Assembly (NCBI GenBank): GCA_911728435.2
Contig: OU452200.1
Coordinates: 35,541,715-35,605,714 of the forward strand
DNA length: 64,000 nt
From: Apoderus coryli
Lineage: Eukaryota; Arthropoda; Insecta; Coleoptera; Attelabidae
Reading direction: 5' to 3'
The first letter of the stretch is position 1; each line of letters starts with the position of its first letter. Made by a program: the position numbers and the translations under genes. Positions 30,990 through 42,170 of the stretch are shown piece after piece. Under the pieces are notes generated by a model. The model ran no database searches, was not told where the DNA came from, and was given only the letters and a program-made list of their open reading frames with translations.

Positions 30990-32275
30990 TCCTCATCGAG
31001 CAGATTCATCGCTTGTGCACATTCTTCGATGCTATTGAAAATTACAGACCAATTTCTCTCTTGAGCATGCTGTCGAAGATCATTGGGAAGGTAATTTCAG
31101 AGAGAATTTTTGGGTTTCTTAATTCTGTAGAATTTTACGTGAGTGTCAACACGGATTTAGGAAGGGATTTTCAAGCTGCCCTTCTCTTCGACCTGTCGAA
31201 TGCTTTTGACGTCGTTGATCGGGATTTTCTTTGCAGAAAGCTGGAAAATGTGGGTTTGCGTGGACAAATCAACACCTGGATAAGGTCTTATTTGACCAAT
31301 AGGCAAATAGCAGTCAGAGTCGATTCAGTTTTATCGGATTTTCATAAAATGGACTCAGGAACACCCCAGGGCAGTATACTTGGTCCGCTGCTCTTTTTGG
31401 TGTACATTAATGATCTTCCAGCAAATATTACGAATGGCTTCCTGTATATGTATGCCGACGACACAACAATTTTACTCTTTGACAAGGATCCGGAAGCTTT
31501 AAAATAAGATCTATGAAACTCTCGAAGAGTTTCAGGAGTGGCGTCGGAGAAATCGATTGATCATTAACTTCGACGACCCATATTGATTGCGTTTGTGCCA
31601 AACTGAGGAAAAACATATATGTTTTAAATTCACTGGATAGAAAATCGCTGCTCTCGGTCTACTATGCGCTGGTGTACTCCACCATTAACTATAACATAAT
31701 GGTATGGGGCCGAGGCGTTGAAATTGAGCGTGTGTTTTTTTGACAAAAACGTGCTATTAGGGGTATGTTTAATATACCATTTCGGGGTACCTGCAGGGGT
31801 GCATTTAGGCAAAACAAATTGCTTACAGTAACCTGCATCTACTGTCAACTTCTCATCCACACGTTTAAAAATAAAGATGTGAGAACTAACGGGGACAATC
31901 ATGGATATAGCACTAGGGGGAGAAGCCTTCTCTACTTGCCTCGCCCTAAACATGAGTCATACAAAAAGTCGCCATTATACGCCGGTTTATGTTATTATAA
32001 TTTGCTTCCCGATGACATGAGGAGCTGTCAATCTGAGAAGCAACTTAGAAGATTGTTAAAGAACTTTTAATGGAAAACGCTTTCTATACCTTATCAGAGT
32101 TCCGTGAGTGACTGCAATGACGGCCTATGTGTTATTGTGTTTGTTTGATTTTGTTGCAATATGATGTATTTTAGAGGCATATTGTGGATTTGTTAATTTG
32201 ATTGTGATTATGTAATATTGACTATGTACTTTCTTGTACTTATTGATGGCGAAATAAATATTTGATTTGATTTGA
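30990..32275 (+). mobile_element. LINE remnant with RT and C-terminus
   Basis: Reads ENYRPISLLSMLSKIIGKVI, then (after a small loss) AALLFDLSNAFDVVDRDFL, SGTPQGSILGPLLFLVYIND and MYADDTTILLF (catalytic YADD). After several frameshifts the C-terminal region continues (GVCLIYHFGVPAG, RGRSLLYLPRPKHESYKKS) to a stop near 32069. The 3' UTR ends in repeated TTGAT near 32260-32275. It starts about 70 bases after the zinc-finger gene's poly(A) signal. Confidence 0.8.
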
Positions 32276-33160
32276 TGTTCCAGTGCCTTAAATTTCTCTA
32301 AATTAAACTGAACTAAGACTTGACACACCTCTAGGATGATTGCAACTGTGTTTTCTTCCATCCCTGCTAGTATGCATGTGGGCTGTCCGGCTTGAACTAA
32401 AGAAAATACAGATTCGCTACCAGTATTCACCAAACACCACACATCGAGAGTTTCTCTTACATCTGCAGCATTCTCGCGACGAACGCAAATATCCATGATG
32501 AGATTCAGCATCGTATAAGATGGGCAAGCGCATCTTTTGGCCGTCTGAGGATGAGAGTCTTCGATAATCATAACAAGTTCGAACTAAGTTGCGAGTTTAT
32601 TGTAGTTTCTACCCTTACGTATAGCTGTGAGTATTGAACCACTTATCTGAGGCATTTCAAAACCCTAGAAAAGTATCATCAACGATTAAACGGCAGGACC
32701 GATGAACAAACGTCAGCGTAATGGAGGAAACTGAAACAACTACTATTGAGGCGATGATTGTCAGGCACCAGCTTCGATGGACTGGCCACGTAATCCGCAT
32801 GCCAACGAAACGCTTTCCAAAGAGAATCCTTTATTCACAGCTTAAGGTCGCCTCACGAAATCTTAGATCTTAGATGTGAAGAACAACTGGGAGCAGATTT
32901 CGGACGACCGACCGAGATGGAGGCGTAGGTACCATTTAGGAGGGCCATCAAGTTTCTGAAGAGCAGCGTCCGACGACATCAGGATACGAAAAGACAGCAT
33001 CGAAAGAAGATACAACGCATCGATGGGGCAGCGCACCTACAACAGACGGTAAATGGTGGTGATTGGGTGTGTCAATTTTGTGACAAGATTTGCGGTTCGA
33101 GGATCGGTCTGTTTAGCCATCTTAGGATTCACAACAGAAATCCCTAAGATGGAATAATTC
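32276..33160 (+). mobile_element. 3' end of a LINE, same family as 28312-29130
   Basis: Shares long stretches with 28312-29130: ACATCGAGAGT, TTGAGGCGATGATT, TGGACTGGCCACGTAATCCG, AAATGGTGGTGATTGGGTGT and GACTCTC-type words in the same order. In coding terms it holds the TSIEAMI..LRWTGHVIRM region. It lacks the RT palm and has many stops. Confidence 0.65.
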
Positions 33161-33363
33161 ATACTCGTTAGCGCGTGAATGCCGATGATGATGACGAATA
33201 CTGTAATTTTTTAATATCATTTTCCATTTAATTTTACTAATAATGATATTATAAAAATTGTTAGCAATCCACAGTTGTGAGCGTTCCACCAGCCGATGGA
33301 GGCTTTTCAAACCATTTTCAATATTGCCTTTGTATTGATTTTATTGCTTTGTATCGTTAAAAG

Positions 33364-33396
33364 TTGATGATGAGAACAAGTGTTCTCAAAACGTAG
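33364..33396 (+). other. Hammerhead-core-like hairpin, degenerate copy
   Basis: Reads TTGATGA, T, then a perfect six-base-pair stem GAGAAC/GTTCTC around AAGT, then AAAACG. C-to-T and G-to-A changes at the two conserved ends suggest an inactive relative of the copies near 30.0 and 37.1 kb. Confidence 0.35.
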
Positions 33397-34394
33397 TTTT
33401 GCCCATTGGTGTGTTTGATAGAACGTTTTGAATTGAAATAGTAGAATGGACTTTGAGTTTCAATTACGAGTTAAAATTACCGGTTATAAGTGCCTGCCAA
33501 AGAAGAGTAAGCGTAAACTTGTCTTTTTAATAAGAGAATGTGGCAACGAAATTAAAACTATTGGCCAATAAGCCGAAACAGGTTTTTCCTTTTCTCCATA
33601 AAATGTCTATTATAGTCCGTATATAAGGTGATTATGATGCAATATTTTAATTATGAATTTACAGCACTACTGTAAAAATAATCCGAATTTAGACAAATTT
33701 AATGTTCAGTATTGAAAAATAAAAGTCCAATCTCCACGAAATTATTTTTATTTTATTTTTCATTACTGAAATTATAACTCCACGTTTTGTTTACAGCCTG
33801 TAAATTTCAGTATCGATTAAATTTAAAAAATCTACTGTCATCGCTCTAGTCAAATAATGGGTTGTTTTTCAGTATAACTTGTCACTTAATACAAAAAAGG
33901 CTGCTTCCTCAGTGGTGCTTAGTCCAGTATATGAAACAGAAATGCCATGGAGTTCATAACAGGCATAGAATACCACGAAAACCAATTTACTAAACGTCGA
34001 AACTGGTGTCATCTGCAGTTGTTTTTCCTTTGCCGCCACTCTCCATTGACAGACTCATCGCTTCTGCAAACTCCTCGATGTTCTAGAGCCTCTAAATTCA
34101 ATCGACCTAAGGCTTCACATTCAACTAACATGTACGAAAACGCACCTTGTTTTTATACCAGAAAATTTTTGAGAAGAAATGTGATTGCAATTGACAGTGT
34201 CCAACACACATTTATTCTACATAGTGACCGATACAATGATAATGAGCATTGCAACAAGATGGGGCAACTCCCCCTTGCTGTTTGTTACTAGTATTTAGAA
34301 AAAACCTCGTTCATAAGCTTGAGGGTGCCGGGGTGGCAGATTCCCTGCCTTCCTAATTGAGGAGTTACTCAGGCAGGTAGGGTCAGGTTGTTCG

Positions 34395-34500
34395 ACTTAA
34401 TGAGTTTCATTCTCGGCCGATGAAGGTCACTTCTGGTGTTGACCAGGGATCCCACTTGAGCCCATTGTTGTTCTCCTGTCAACAAAATTGCGTTCATCTT
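34395..34500 (+). mobile_element. Tiny LINE RT fragment
   Basis: Reads VTSGVDQGSHLSPLLFS, the RT block around PQGSxLGPLLF with substitutions. No other part of the element is nearby. From 33940 to 34390 an open segment (KFNRPKASHSTNMYENAP) was not recognised. Confidence 0.5.
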
Positions 34501-37000
34501 CGTTGAGTCATCCTGTATTTTAGACTTTTTAGAATGTATAAAACAAATTTGCTTAATTCCCTTTACAGTTATTCAAACTCCGGCGCTGACACATAACCTC
34601 CGGGCAATGACCATAAGGGCCTAGATACCTTCGCGAACTTTCAATTTAGATGGTGCATGGGCAATCAACAGAATAATTGTCATTATGAAATATAAAGAGC
34701 TTTTTTGGACGTCATACGTTACCTAATTAACTAGAAGATAAAATGTCGCACTCTAAACATAAGTAACTAAGTATATGTTATGAAAAATAATTATTATTTT
34801 GTTTATTTATTTCAAAGCGATAATTAAAATATTTATTATTGTAAAAATTTAGTAGCCCACACGTACATAAAAATTGTTATAACATGTTCATCGTATGACT
34901 GAGTATCATTTCGTAATGAAATAAATGTACAATCTTTAGTCTCTCGCATACCTACATCATTATACCTCAGCATTTAGCAAATTATTATTATTAGTTAAGT
35001 TAAATATTACTCGTTTTTTCTTAGTTGTTTTCCCTGAACGAAACCGCGGTTGTGCAGTAATTTATTTGGAATATTCTATAAATATTAATCCCACTTTCAA
35101 AATATTTAAACAATTTACTTCCTTGTATGTCTAAAATTGTGTAATATTTATCAGGATTTACTAACACCTATTAATAATCTCAATGTTTAGATAAAGTGAT
35201 AACAATAATAATAATTAGAAAAATGTTTTAAATATTAAATACTTTCAGTACCTAATTTTATCTACATGAATCCTTTAAATTTAAATAAACCGTGGGAGTA
35301 TCGAGTTAATAAATATTGTGTGGTAAGTGAAACTAAATCTTGTTAAATAAATAAATTATTTACTTAGATTTGGAAAATCAGTTTCCTGAATAAGTTTCAA
35401 TATAATTTAGTAATAAAAGATTAACCAAATTCTTTTTTTCCAAGCGGTATTCTTTGGACAAATAATTTAAATAATACATTTTTATTTTAATAAAGACATT
35501 TCCATATATTTATTACATTTATATCATATATTCAAGGCTCTAAAATTATTAAAAAAAAACTTATATTACAAAAATTAGCAACTATTACAATTTAAAATTG
35601 ATTTAAAGATATAAAATGTGATATGTTTGCTTACTTGGTAAGATAACAATAATTATAAGGTTTTTCTTACATTGTGATATACACTGTGTCCAAGATATGA
35701 ATGGGATAGCATTGGAAACGGTAGGAGCACAGTATATTTAAATATTTTACGATGGTAGGAGTTACAATGTCGGTTAGAGATTGGAACCTTTTATTGCATG
35801 CGGTTTTTTAAATTTAGACTATAAAATCGCAAAAAATTGTTTTTTCAAAAATTCTGGAAAACGGCTATCCCTTTCTTATGTTTCACACAGTGTAGGTATA
35901 TGCCATTAATTCATCGATCATTTTAACGTTTCGAAAAGCGAATGGAAATATCTGAAACATAAAACAAATTAAATACAGGGTGACACAAATAAAACTAAAC
36001 AACAAAAATTTGCCTACTACTAAACTTTTTACCTTAACAAGTTCACTTTCTGATTCCATACAGTAATAGAGCTTCAAAACCATTTTGGAGCGTTTTGAAA
36101 CATTTCTGGTGTAATATTCCGACATGTACCTCTCAATGATCCGTTGACTTAAATCGTCCATAGATGCTAATTGAGTTTTATAAATTTTAGTTTTTGTGAC
36201 CCAAAAAAAACAAACAAATCTAAATCTGGTTACCTAAGTAGGTAAGTTTCATCTAAATACTGTCGAACAGTAAAGTTATAGTGAGGAAGTGCCCATCAAT
36301 ACGGAATCGAAACTATCTTGTACCAATTGCAAGCACATTTCTCCTGTAAGGACCAACAATACAGTCGTTATAAATTCCAGCCAGCTTCATTCAAATCGAG
36401 CAGAAGATTTATTTTGTATCGGAGAAACTACTGAATTCTCGAATGGATGTCATACAAGCCAGTTTAAAAAAAGTTGAAAAACCAAAAGGACTATTTCAAT
36501 TAAAACCATTCAACATAGTCTGAGTCCAGTACTGCCGGCGGAATTCTTTTAATGTTGAGTCAACAATGTTTTCGTGCACGACATCTGATTTTGGACGTTC
36601 TTCACGAATTTCGTCAGTGATAGCAAAGATTAATCTACACAATAGATAGTCAGCCCAATGCATTAAAATGAGAACATCTCTAAGTATGCCAGCCACTACG
36701 TGGCGTAGACTAGCGTGTAAAGCATAGAGCAGTATTGTCACAGCCAGAAACCGTTTTGTAGTTTATTAATATCAGAAACAAAACGCAACGTATAACAATT
36801 ATTTACATCATTTGCAACAGTTATGCACCGACAATGCTGTATTGTCAGAGAGAGAGATTGATGAAATTCTGTATTAATCTGGAGGGGATACGTAGGGAGG
36901 GTAGAAAAAAAAACAAGCGAATGTGGTGTGTGTCGTGCTGTTGCCGATTCGTCGGTAAAAGAAACACACAGGGTGATTTATTACAAGTACAGTATTGAAA
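34500..37000. other. Mostly non-coding stretch with one MITE
   Basis: Very AT-rich to about 35680. A minus-strand open segment at 35960-36161 (DDLSQRIIERYMSEYYTRN) and another at 36496-36741 (SLRHVVAGILRDVLILMHWA) were not recognised. The block 36625-36654 recurs at 41798-41827. Confidence 0.35.
35682..35892. mobile_element. 211-bp MITE with TA target duplication
   Basis: Ends are CACTGTGTCCAAGATATGAA on the left and, inverted, CACTGTGTGAAACATAAGAA on the right, both leading to GGGATAGC. TA flanks each side (35680-35681 and 35893-35894). Size, termini and TA duplication fit a Tc1/mariner-type non-autonomous element. Confidence 0.7.
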
Positions 37001-37004
37001 TAAA

Positions 37005-37325
37005 AGCCTTATCTCTATGAATTAAATTTAATATAATAATATTTAATCCATGTCATACATGTTTCAAGACTAGACCAGTCCCATGATCAGTGGCGAACAA
37101 TCATTAAATGAAAAGCTTTTAGATAGAAACATACTTCTGGCTCCATTGTAATAATTTGTTGATGTATATAAAAAAATCTAAATATCTAAAAGCTAAAAGC
37201 TTTTGATTTAATTATTGCTCGCCACTGTTTATGGGACTGGTCTAGTCTTGAAACATGTTGTATGGCATGGATTAATGATTATTAGGTATATTAAATTTAT
37301 TTCGTGGATATTAGACTTTTATACC
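37005..37325. repeat. Inverted pair of hammerhead-core-like units
   Basis: The left unit (about 37005-37115) on the minus strand and the right unit (about 37205-37325) on the plus strand are the same sequence. Each has GGGACTGGTCTAGTCTTGAA followed by ACATGT and, 10 bases on, GGCATGG or GACATGG. The left copy has CTGATCA and the right CTGTTTA where CTGATGA would be expected. The pair would fold into one long hairpin. Confidence 0.6.
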
Positions 37326-37763
37326 AATACCGAAATCAAGTAGGTATTAATGTACATTATTCTTTGTCAAAATTATAACTCCACTTAAGAATTGACTAGA
37401 TACTTTTTCAATTTATTACATATATTTTAAATATTTCACGTAGACAATGTGGCAAAGATGTAACAAGATTGTTGTAGATCTTATAATACCTATAATAAAA
37501 AAATTATCAGTGCTACCTATATTATATTAGGTATACATATTATGGTTGTTTTCATACCTACTGATTTTGTTTTGAAGAGAATTACCTAATATATTAAATT
37601 AAATTTAATCTTTGGCTGCGTAGTTATTTTTTTTTGTGAATATTTTTTAACTTATTTTGTGTTTTTCTAATTTTAGACTAATTATATTATTTTGTGTTGT
37701 GTTTTTTTTTTTATTTGAGAAACTTCCTAGTTAGTGACTAAATAATTTTTGTGTTTTGTGAAA

Positions 37764-37905
37764 ATGGAAAGAAACAATTCGAAATTAAGTCGTAACCAAT
37801 GTGCTTTTCGAAATTGTAACAACAGTTACAGAAACAATCGAGAGGTACATTTCTTTCGATTTCCTAAAGAAGAAGATCGATGCAGAAAATGGGTTATAAA
37901 TTCAG
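37764..37905 (+). CDS. THAP-domain first exon
   Basis: From ATG 37764 a 47-codon segment reads NQCAFRNCNNSY then EVHFFRFPKEEDRCRKWVIN, ending in a donor (TTCAG/GTATAAG). The pair C-x4-C, followed by HFFRFP and KW, is the first half of a THAP zinc-binding DNA-binding domain, found in cellular regulators and in P-element-type transposases. The second half (a C-x2-H pair and AVPTIF-like end) should follow. A weak candidate exon begins after TTTTTAG at about 38680 (RQFISGYDDLKFL, then a stop). The gene is therefore incomplete or a pseudogene. Confidence 0.6.
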
Positions 37906-40900
37906 GTATAAGTTCCACTTTATAGGTTTAGGTACTTAAATTTTACTTCTTTTTAATGTTTCTTCGGGTAAATAATAAGTTCGGTAGGAATAGGGCTTTG
38001 GGTATCAAACAAAAAAGATAGAAAATAGAAATTTGACATAGGGGCAGTTCTAAGCATTTACAAGTTTGTGACGTGTAGCGATTTTCGATGCCGCCCCCGG
38101 AGGTATACATGAGGGCGGCGCAATGCCGTTTTAAATATCTCGTTTCGCTTTCTTGGAAAATAAAAAATTATAACTGATAACTGACACTTAGTACTTAACC
38201 CATTAATCCCCAACGTTGCGTAAACGAAACATTTTTTAAATTTTTTTTTCCAATGTGCCAGTAAAAAAAATACTTTTTTGTTGCTACAATTTTTTCAAAA
38301 TACAACAAAGACTTTACGTTTTAAGAAATATGTCGACAGAGTTAAGATATTTATTTTGTGCGAATTTATGAACTCGCAACATTTTGAGATTTATCATTTC
38401 ATATATATTTAGGGTATCAAATAAATTATTGATAAATTCCACGTAATTTGCTGTGTCTGATGCAGTTTCCGATTCGAACTCGGAGTATAAAGTGTGGAAA
38501 CCCCTGTATATCCGAAAATAATCGTTATTTTGAAAAAATGTTTAAAGAAAAGTTATTGGGTATAATTTCTGGCACAACCTCCTGATGTTCAATTTTTTAT
38601 AGCGTTAACAGCTTTGTTGCTATGGCAACTAACTTTGTTTTTTTAAATGACATGGTATATTTTTCTTTTCATTTTTAGGTAGACAATTTATTTCTGGATA
38701 CGACGATCTTAAATTTTTATAGGGTTACATTGGAAAATAATTGAGGAAAACTGTTTTATAAAACAATCATGTTCTTCGTTTACAGTTCATTAAAACTAAA
38801 TTTTTATAAGACTTGCCATGGAAAACATTGTAGCTGTCAATTGAAAATACTTGTAAAATAAAATACGAACAAATAAAAATTTAATTCAAAAAACCATTAG
38901 AAAGAAAATGGAATCCAACAACCTAATATTAAAAACTAGTCCAACATATGTTGAAAATGTTGTCCGTTGATATTTGCGCACAATTGGAGTCTCCTTTCAA
39001 ATGAATTTCTTACTTTTACTGACATGACAGGTAATATTCTTCTAGATTCTCCAATAACTTTATACCTATTCTGTTTTTAATAATTTCACCACAGATCTTT
39101 GAGAAATATCGAAATTATTATCGGAGTCAAAAAAATTTATTAACAAAATTTATATGTTTTTTATGTTATTCGGTAATGAAAAATATATGTTTCCATTAAG
39201 AAAAAAACGAGTTAACCTTGAGATAACCTTGAAACGGTTGACAAACTCGCCAATGGGTGCCACCATTGTTTTTCCCCCACAATAGCAAACATCTTTTATT
39301 TGAACTTGTATAACATGTATAATATGTAATTTAAATCCATTGATATGCTCTTTGTACAATATATTTTTGAAGAGTTAACATGAAAACATGGCTTTTCCAC
39401 TGATACACCCAAGTTTTTAAGGCTGATTGGTTTTTCATTGATCGCATATAATAGCAACCATTTTTAATCCGCATTCTATAAGAATTTTTATAGCCGCCTC
39501 TAAAATATACTTTAAATAAACATGATTAATAGTAATGAATTGCTTGCTACATAATGTAACAAGACAATAAGTTATGTTGGAAATTTGTTTCACACTACCA
39601 TGCTTTCACCAGACGGGCAGTTTCGTTGATTCACAATTCATCAGTGGTGATCGGCAGGCAGTGTGACCCAAATATTCAACATTTACGAAGAGCTTATACT
39701 AGCATGAGAGATGAATGACATATCATAATTACAGGTAGTGTAAGCTCTTTGTAAATGTTGGAAATTTCGGTCACACTGGGTTGTGGATCAACGAAACTGC
39801 CCGCCTGATGAAAGTGTGGTAGTGTGAAACAAATTTCCAACATAACTTAAAAAGTCATGTATGTATGTAACAAGCCATTCATTAATAAAGCTTCCCGTCA
39901 GGGAATATCTTGTGTTGGCAATAGGATATAATCAGTTGTTACTTCTCGTCCGGCCATCGTCTATCAACTTTCTCTCACCGGGCATATTGCCTGCTCACAC
40001 TAGATGTCTGCGTAAAATTAAATGTATCCGTTTGGTGGGTAGTTTTGATTACAATAAGTCGGTGCCAAGCCCAAGCTCGAAACAAAATAAATCTATATTT
40101 ACCTACTACCTATTTGGCTTGGTACCGACTATTATGTGCATTGTTGTCTTTTGAATGATATTTGTATTTTGTTATTTTTCGTATTTTTTATTAGTTCTTT
40201 TGACAGCTCTGGTGTCATCAATACACCTGTATCCCGAATTGCACCAAATTGCGATGCTATTGAACAAGCATATAATCCTAAATATAATATTATTTTTGAA
40301 CTTTGAATGTACATATGAAATTTGTATCTTAAAATTAGTCAAAGAATCACCCTTTAAAGTTTGTACAAGTACTTATGCAACACCCTGTATACATAGATAC
40401 TTTGATTTGCAATTTGCAAATCTGTTAAACTAGGTAATGCTGTTTTTTTTTATTTACTTTCAAATATGGTGTTATGTAATTGTATTCAAATTAAATGTTT
40501 GGGGATGATATTTACGAGTTTTATTTTTTTATATAGAGAAACTGTTATTCAGTTTTTAAGGATCAATCTGAAGCAGACGATTGTACTTGTTAAAACATGA
40601 AAAAAGTTATTGTCGTGATACTTTTAACACCCTGTTGGTGGGTTTTTAAAGCTTTTTACGAAACGTGTTAACAATACAATCTACATAAATCGTTATTTTT
40701 TTAAAGTTTTATGATCATTGCACAAAAACCAATATTAGGGAGACTGTAAGTTTTTTTTCAATTCGGCGTTGCAGAATTTGAACCTAATTGTGATAATTGT
40801 GTTATTTTACTAGTATAGATATTTTTGAGTAAATTAATTCGGTTATAATCGATGAGTAGAATCTTTGGAGTAAAATACATTTCACAAAAACCCTGAACCA

Positions 40901-42160
40901 TGTTTCTCAATAGATTTAAATTTTCATTAAAAACAGATTAAAAATTCTAATTTTTTACATCCTGCATTTCGAAACCGTATTTTTTTAAATAATTATTGTC
41001 ATGCTGGAAATTTCAAACCTTATTTACTTCAGCAACTTGTAAAAAGCACAGCCTTTTTAATATTAACATTTCTTAAAATCGATAATACGCGATAACGATG
41101 ACTTTCTATCAATATCACAGAAGGATACATTTATTACGTATATAATTTGTTAGATTTTACATCTCCGAATTGAAACACACGCAAAAAATGTGCATAAAAA
41201 AGTTAGGGTAGCATTTCACGCCTGTATGAGTCTGAGATTTATTTTTTCATAATGTTAACAAGTTGAATCTGCTGTTTGAGTTTGATCCTTAAAACTGAAT
41301 CAGATAATAAGCGGAAGTCCTATCTATAACGCCAAATTTCGTTAATTTAAATATAACTTTTTGATGCATCCTTATATCCGAAATTTAAAATTAAATGACT
41401 AAAATAATATTATTTTAGTCATTTAAAATTATTGTCTAAAACATTTAATGAACCAGCCCTGTATATTTATACTATTATAGTAATTTCTTTTATTTTCGTC
41501 CATACACATTAATCTTTGCGTAGATAGGTGTACGTATACCATATAATTTTATATTAACCGACAAAAAACACTGCTGCACAGTAGTACATATATGATACCT
41601 ATAATATAAAAACAAACTCCCACCTCGTAGGGGAAAGTATACTCGTCCTTGTCTAACATTGCCCATATGATTATTTTATTTCAACACAATACATATAACA
41701 CCATCTACAATTTCCATAATTTCCATGGTTACATGTTTTTCTAATAGATGTAGCTCGTGTCGAGACAGTTTCAATTTTTGTTTTCTTTCCCATATACGCT
41801 GACTATCTATTGTGTAGATTAATCTTTGGTGATAGAATGACTGCCATTATTAAACCCGTTATAGCAGCGTTTGAGAGTGGCAAAGGATGGGGCGATATCG
41901 ATACACTGTTGTCTTGCTAATCCACGTCGAAAGTCACAACAAATCAGCAATAAAATGAAACATTTTATTGATATTGATTGTTTTTTTGATATTTGAAACC
42001 TCACATTAGAGGCCTATAATCGACATATTTTGAGTTCGCCTTCACGATCCTGCTCTTAGACGAAACACCCTGTATAATACAATTCTATATTCTGGATATT
42101 TGAATTTTTCACTTACATAAAAAGATTATTGATTTGGCGTTTTTTTTTTAATATTTTTAG
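37906..42160. other. Long intergenic stretch, mostly without features
   Basis: AT-rich, with TE-end words (ACACCCTGTATA at about 40380 and 42067) and one clear MITE at 39570. No convincing coding sequence was seen. At 42155-42160 a TTTTTAG acceptor precedes the AGPAT start, so a 5' UTR exon probably lies somewhere in this stretch. Confidence 0.35.
39570..39847. mobile_element. 278-bp MITE, almost fully palindromic, TA-flanked
   Basis: The termini AGTTATGTTGGAAATTTGTT and its inverted copy at 39828-39847 continue inwards: CAGTTTCGTTGAT on the left pairs with ATCAACGAAACTG on the right, and further to AAGAGCTTA and TAAGCTCTT. Flanking TA on both sides (39568-39569, 39848-39849) fits a Tc1/mariner-type MITE. 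Confidence 0.8.
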
Positions 42161-42170
42161 ATATTAAAAC

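Noticed and set aside
35883..36161. A two-exon minus-strand gene (DDLSQRIIERYM..)
   Set aside because: The last codons and stop come from the end of the 211-bp MITE, and no family resemblance was found. Splice sites alone are not enough.
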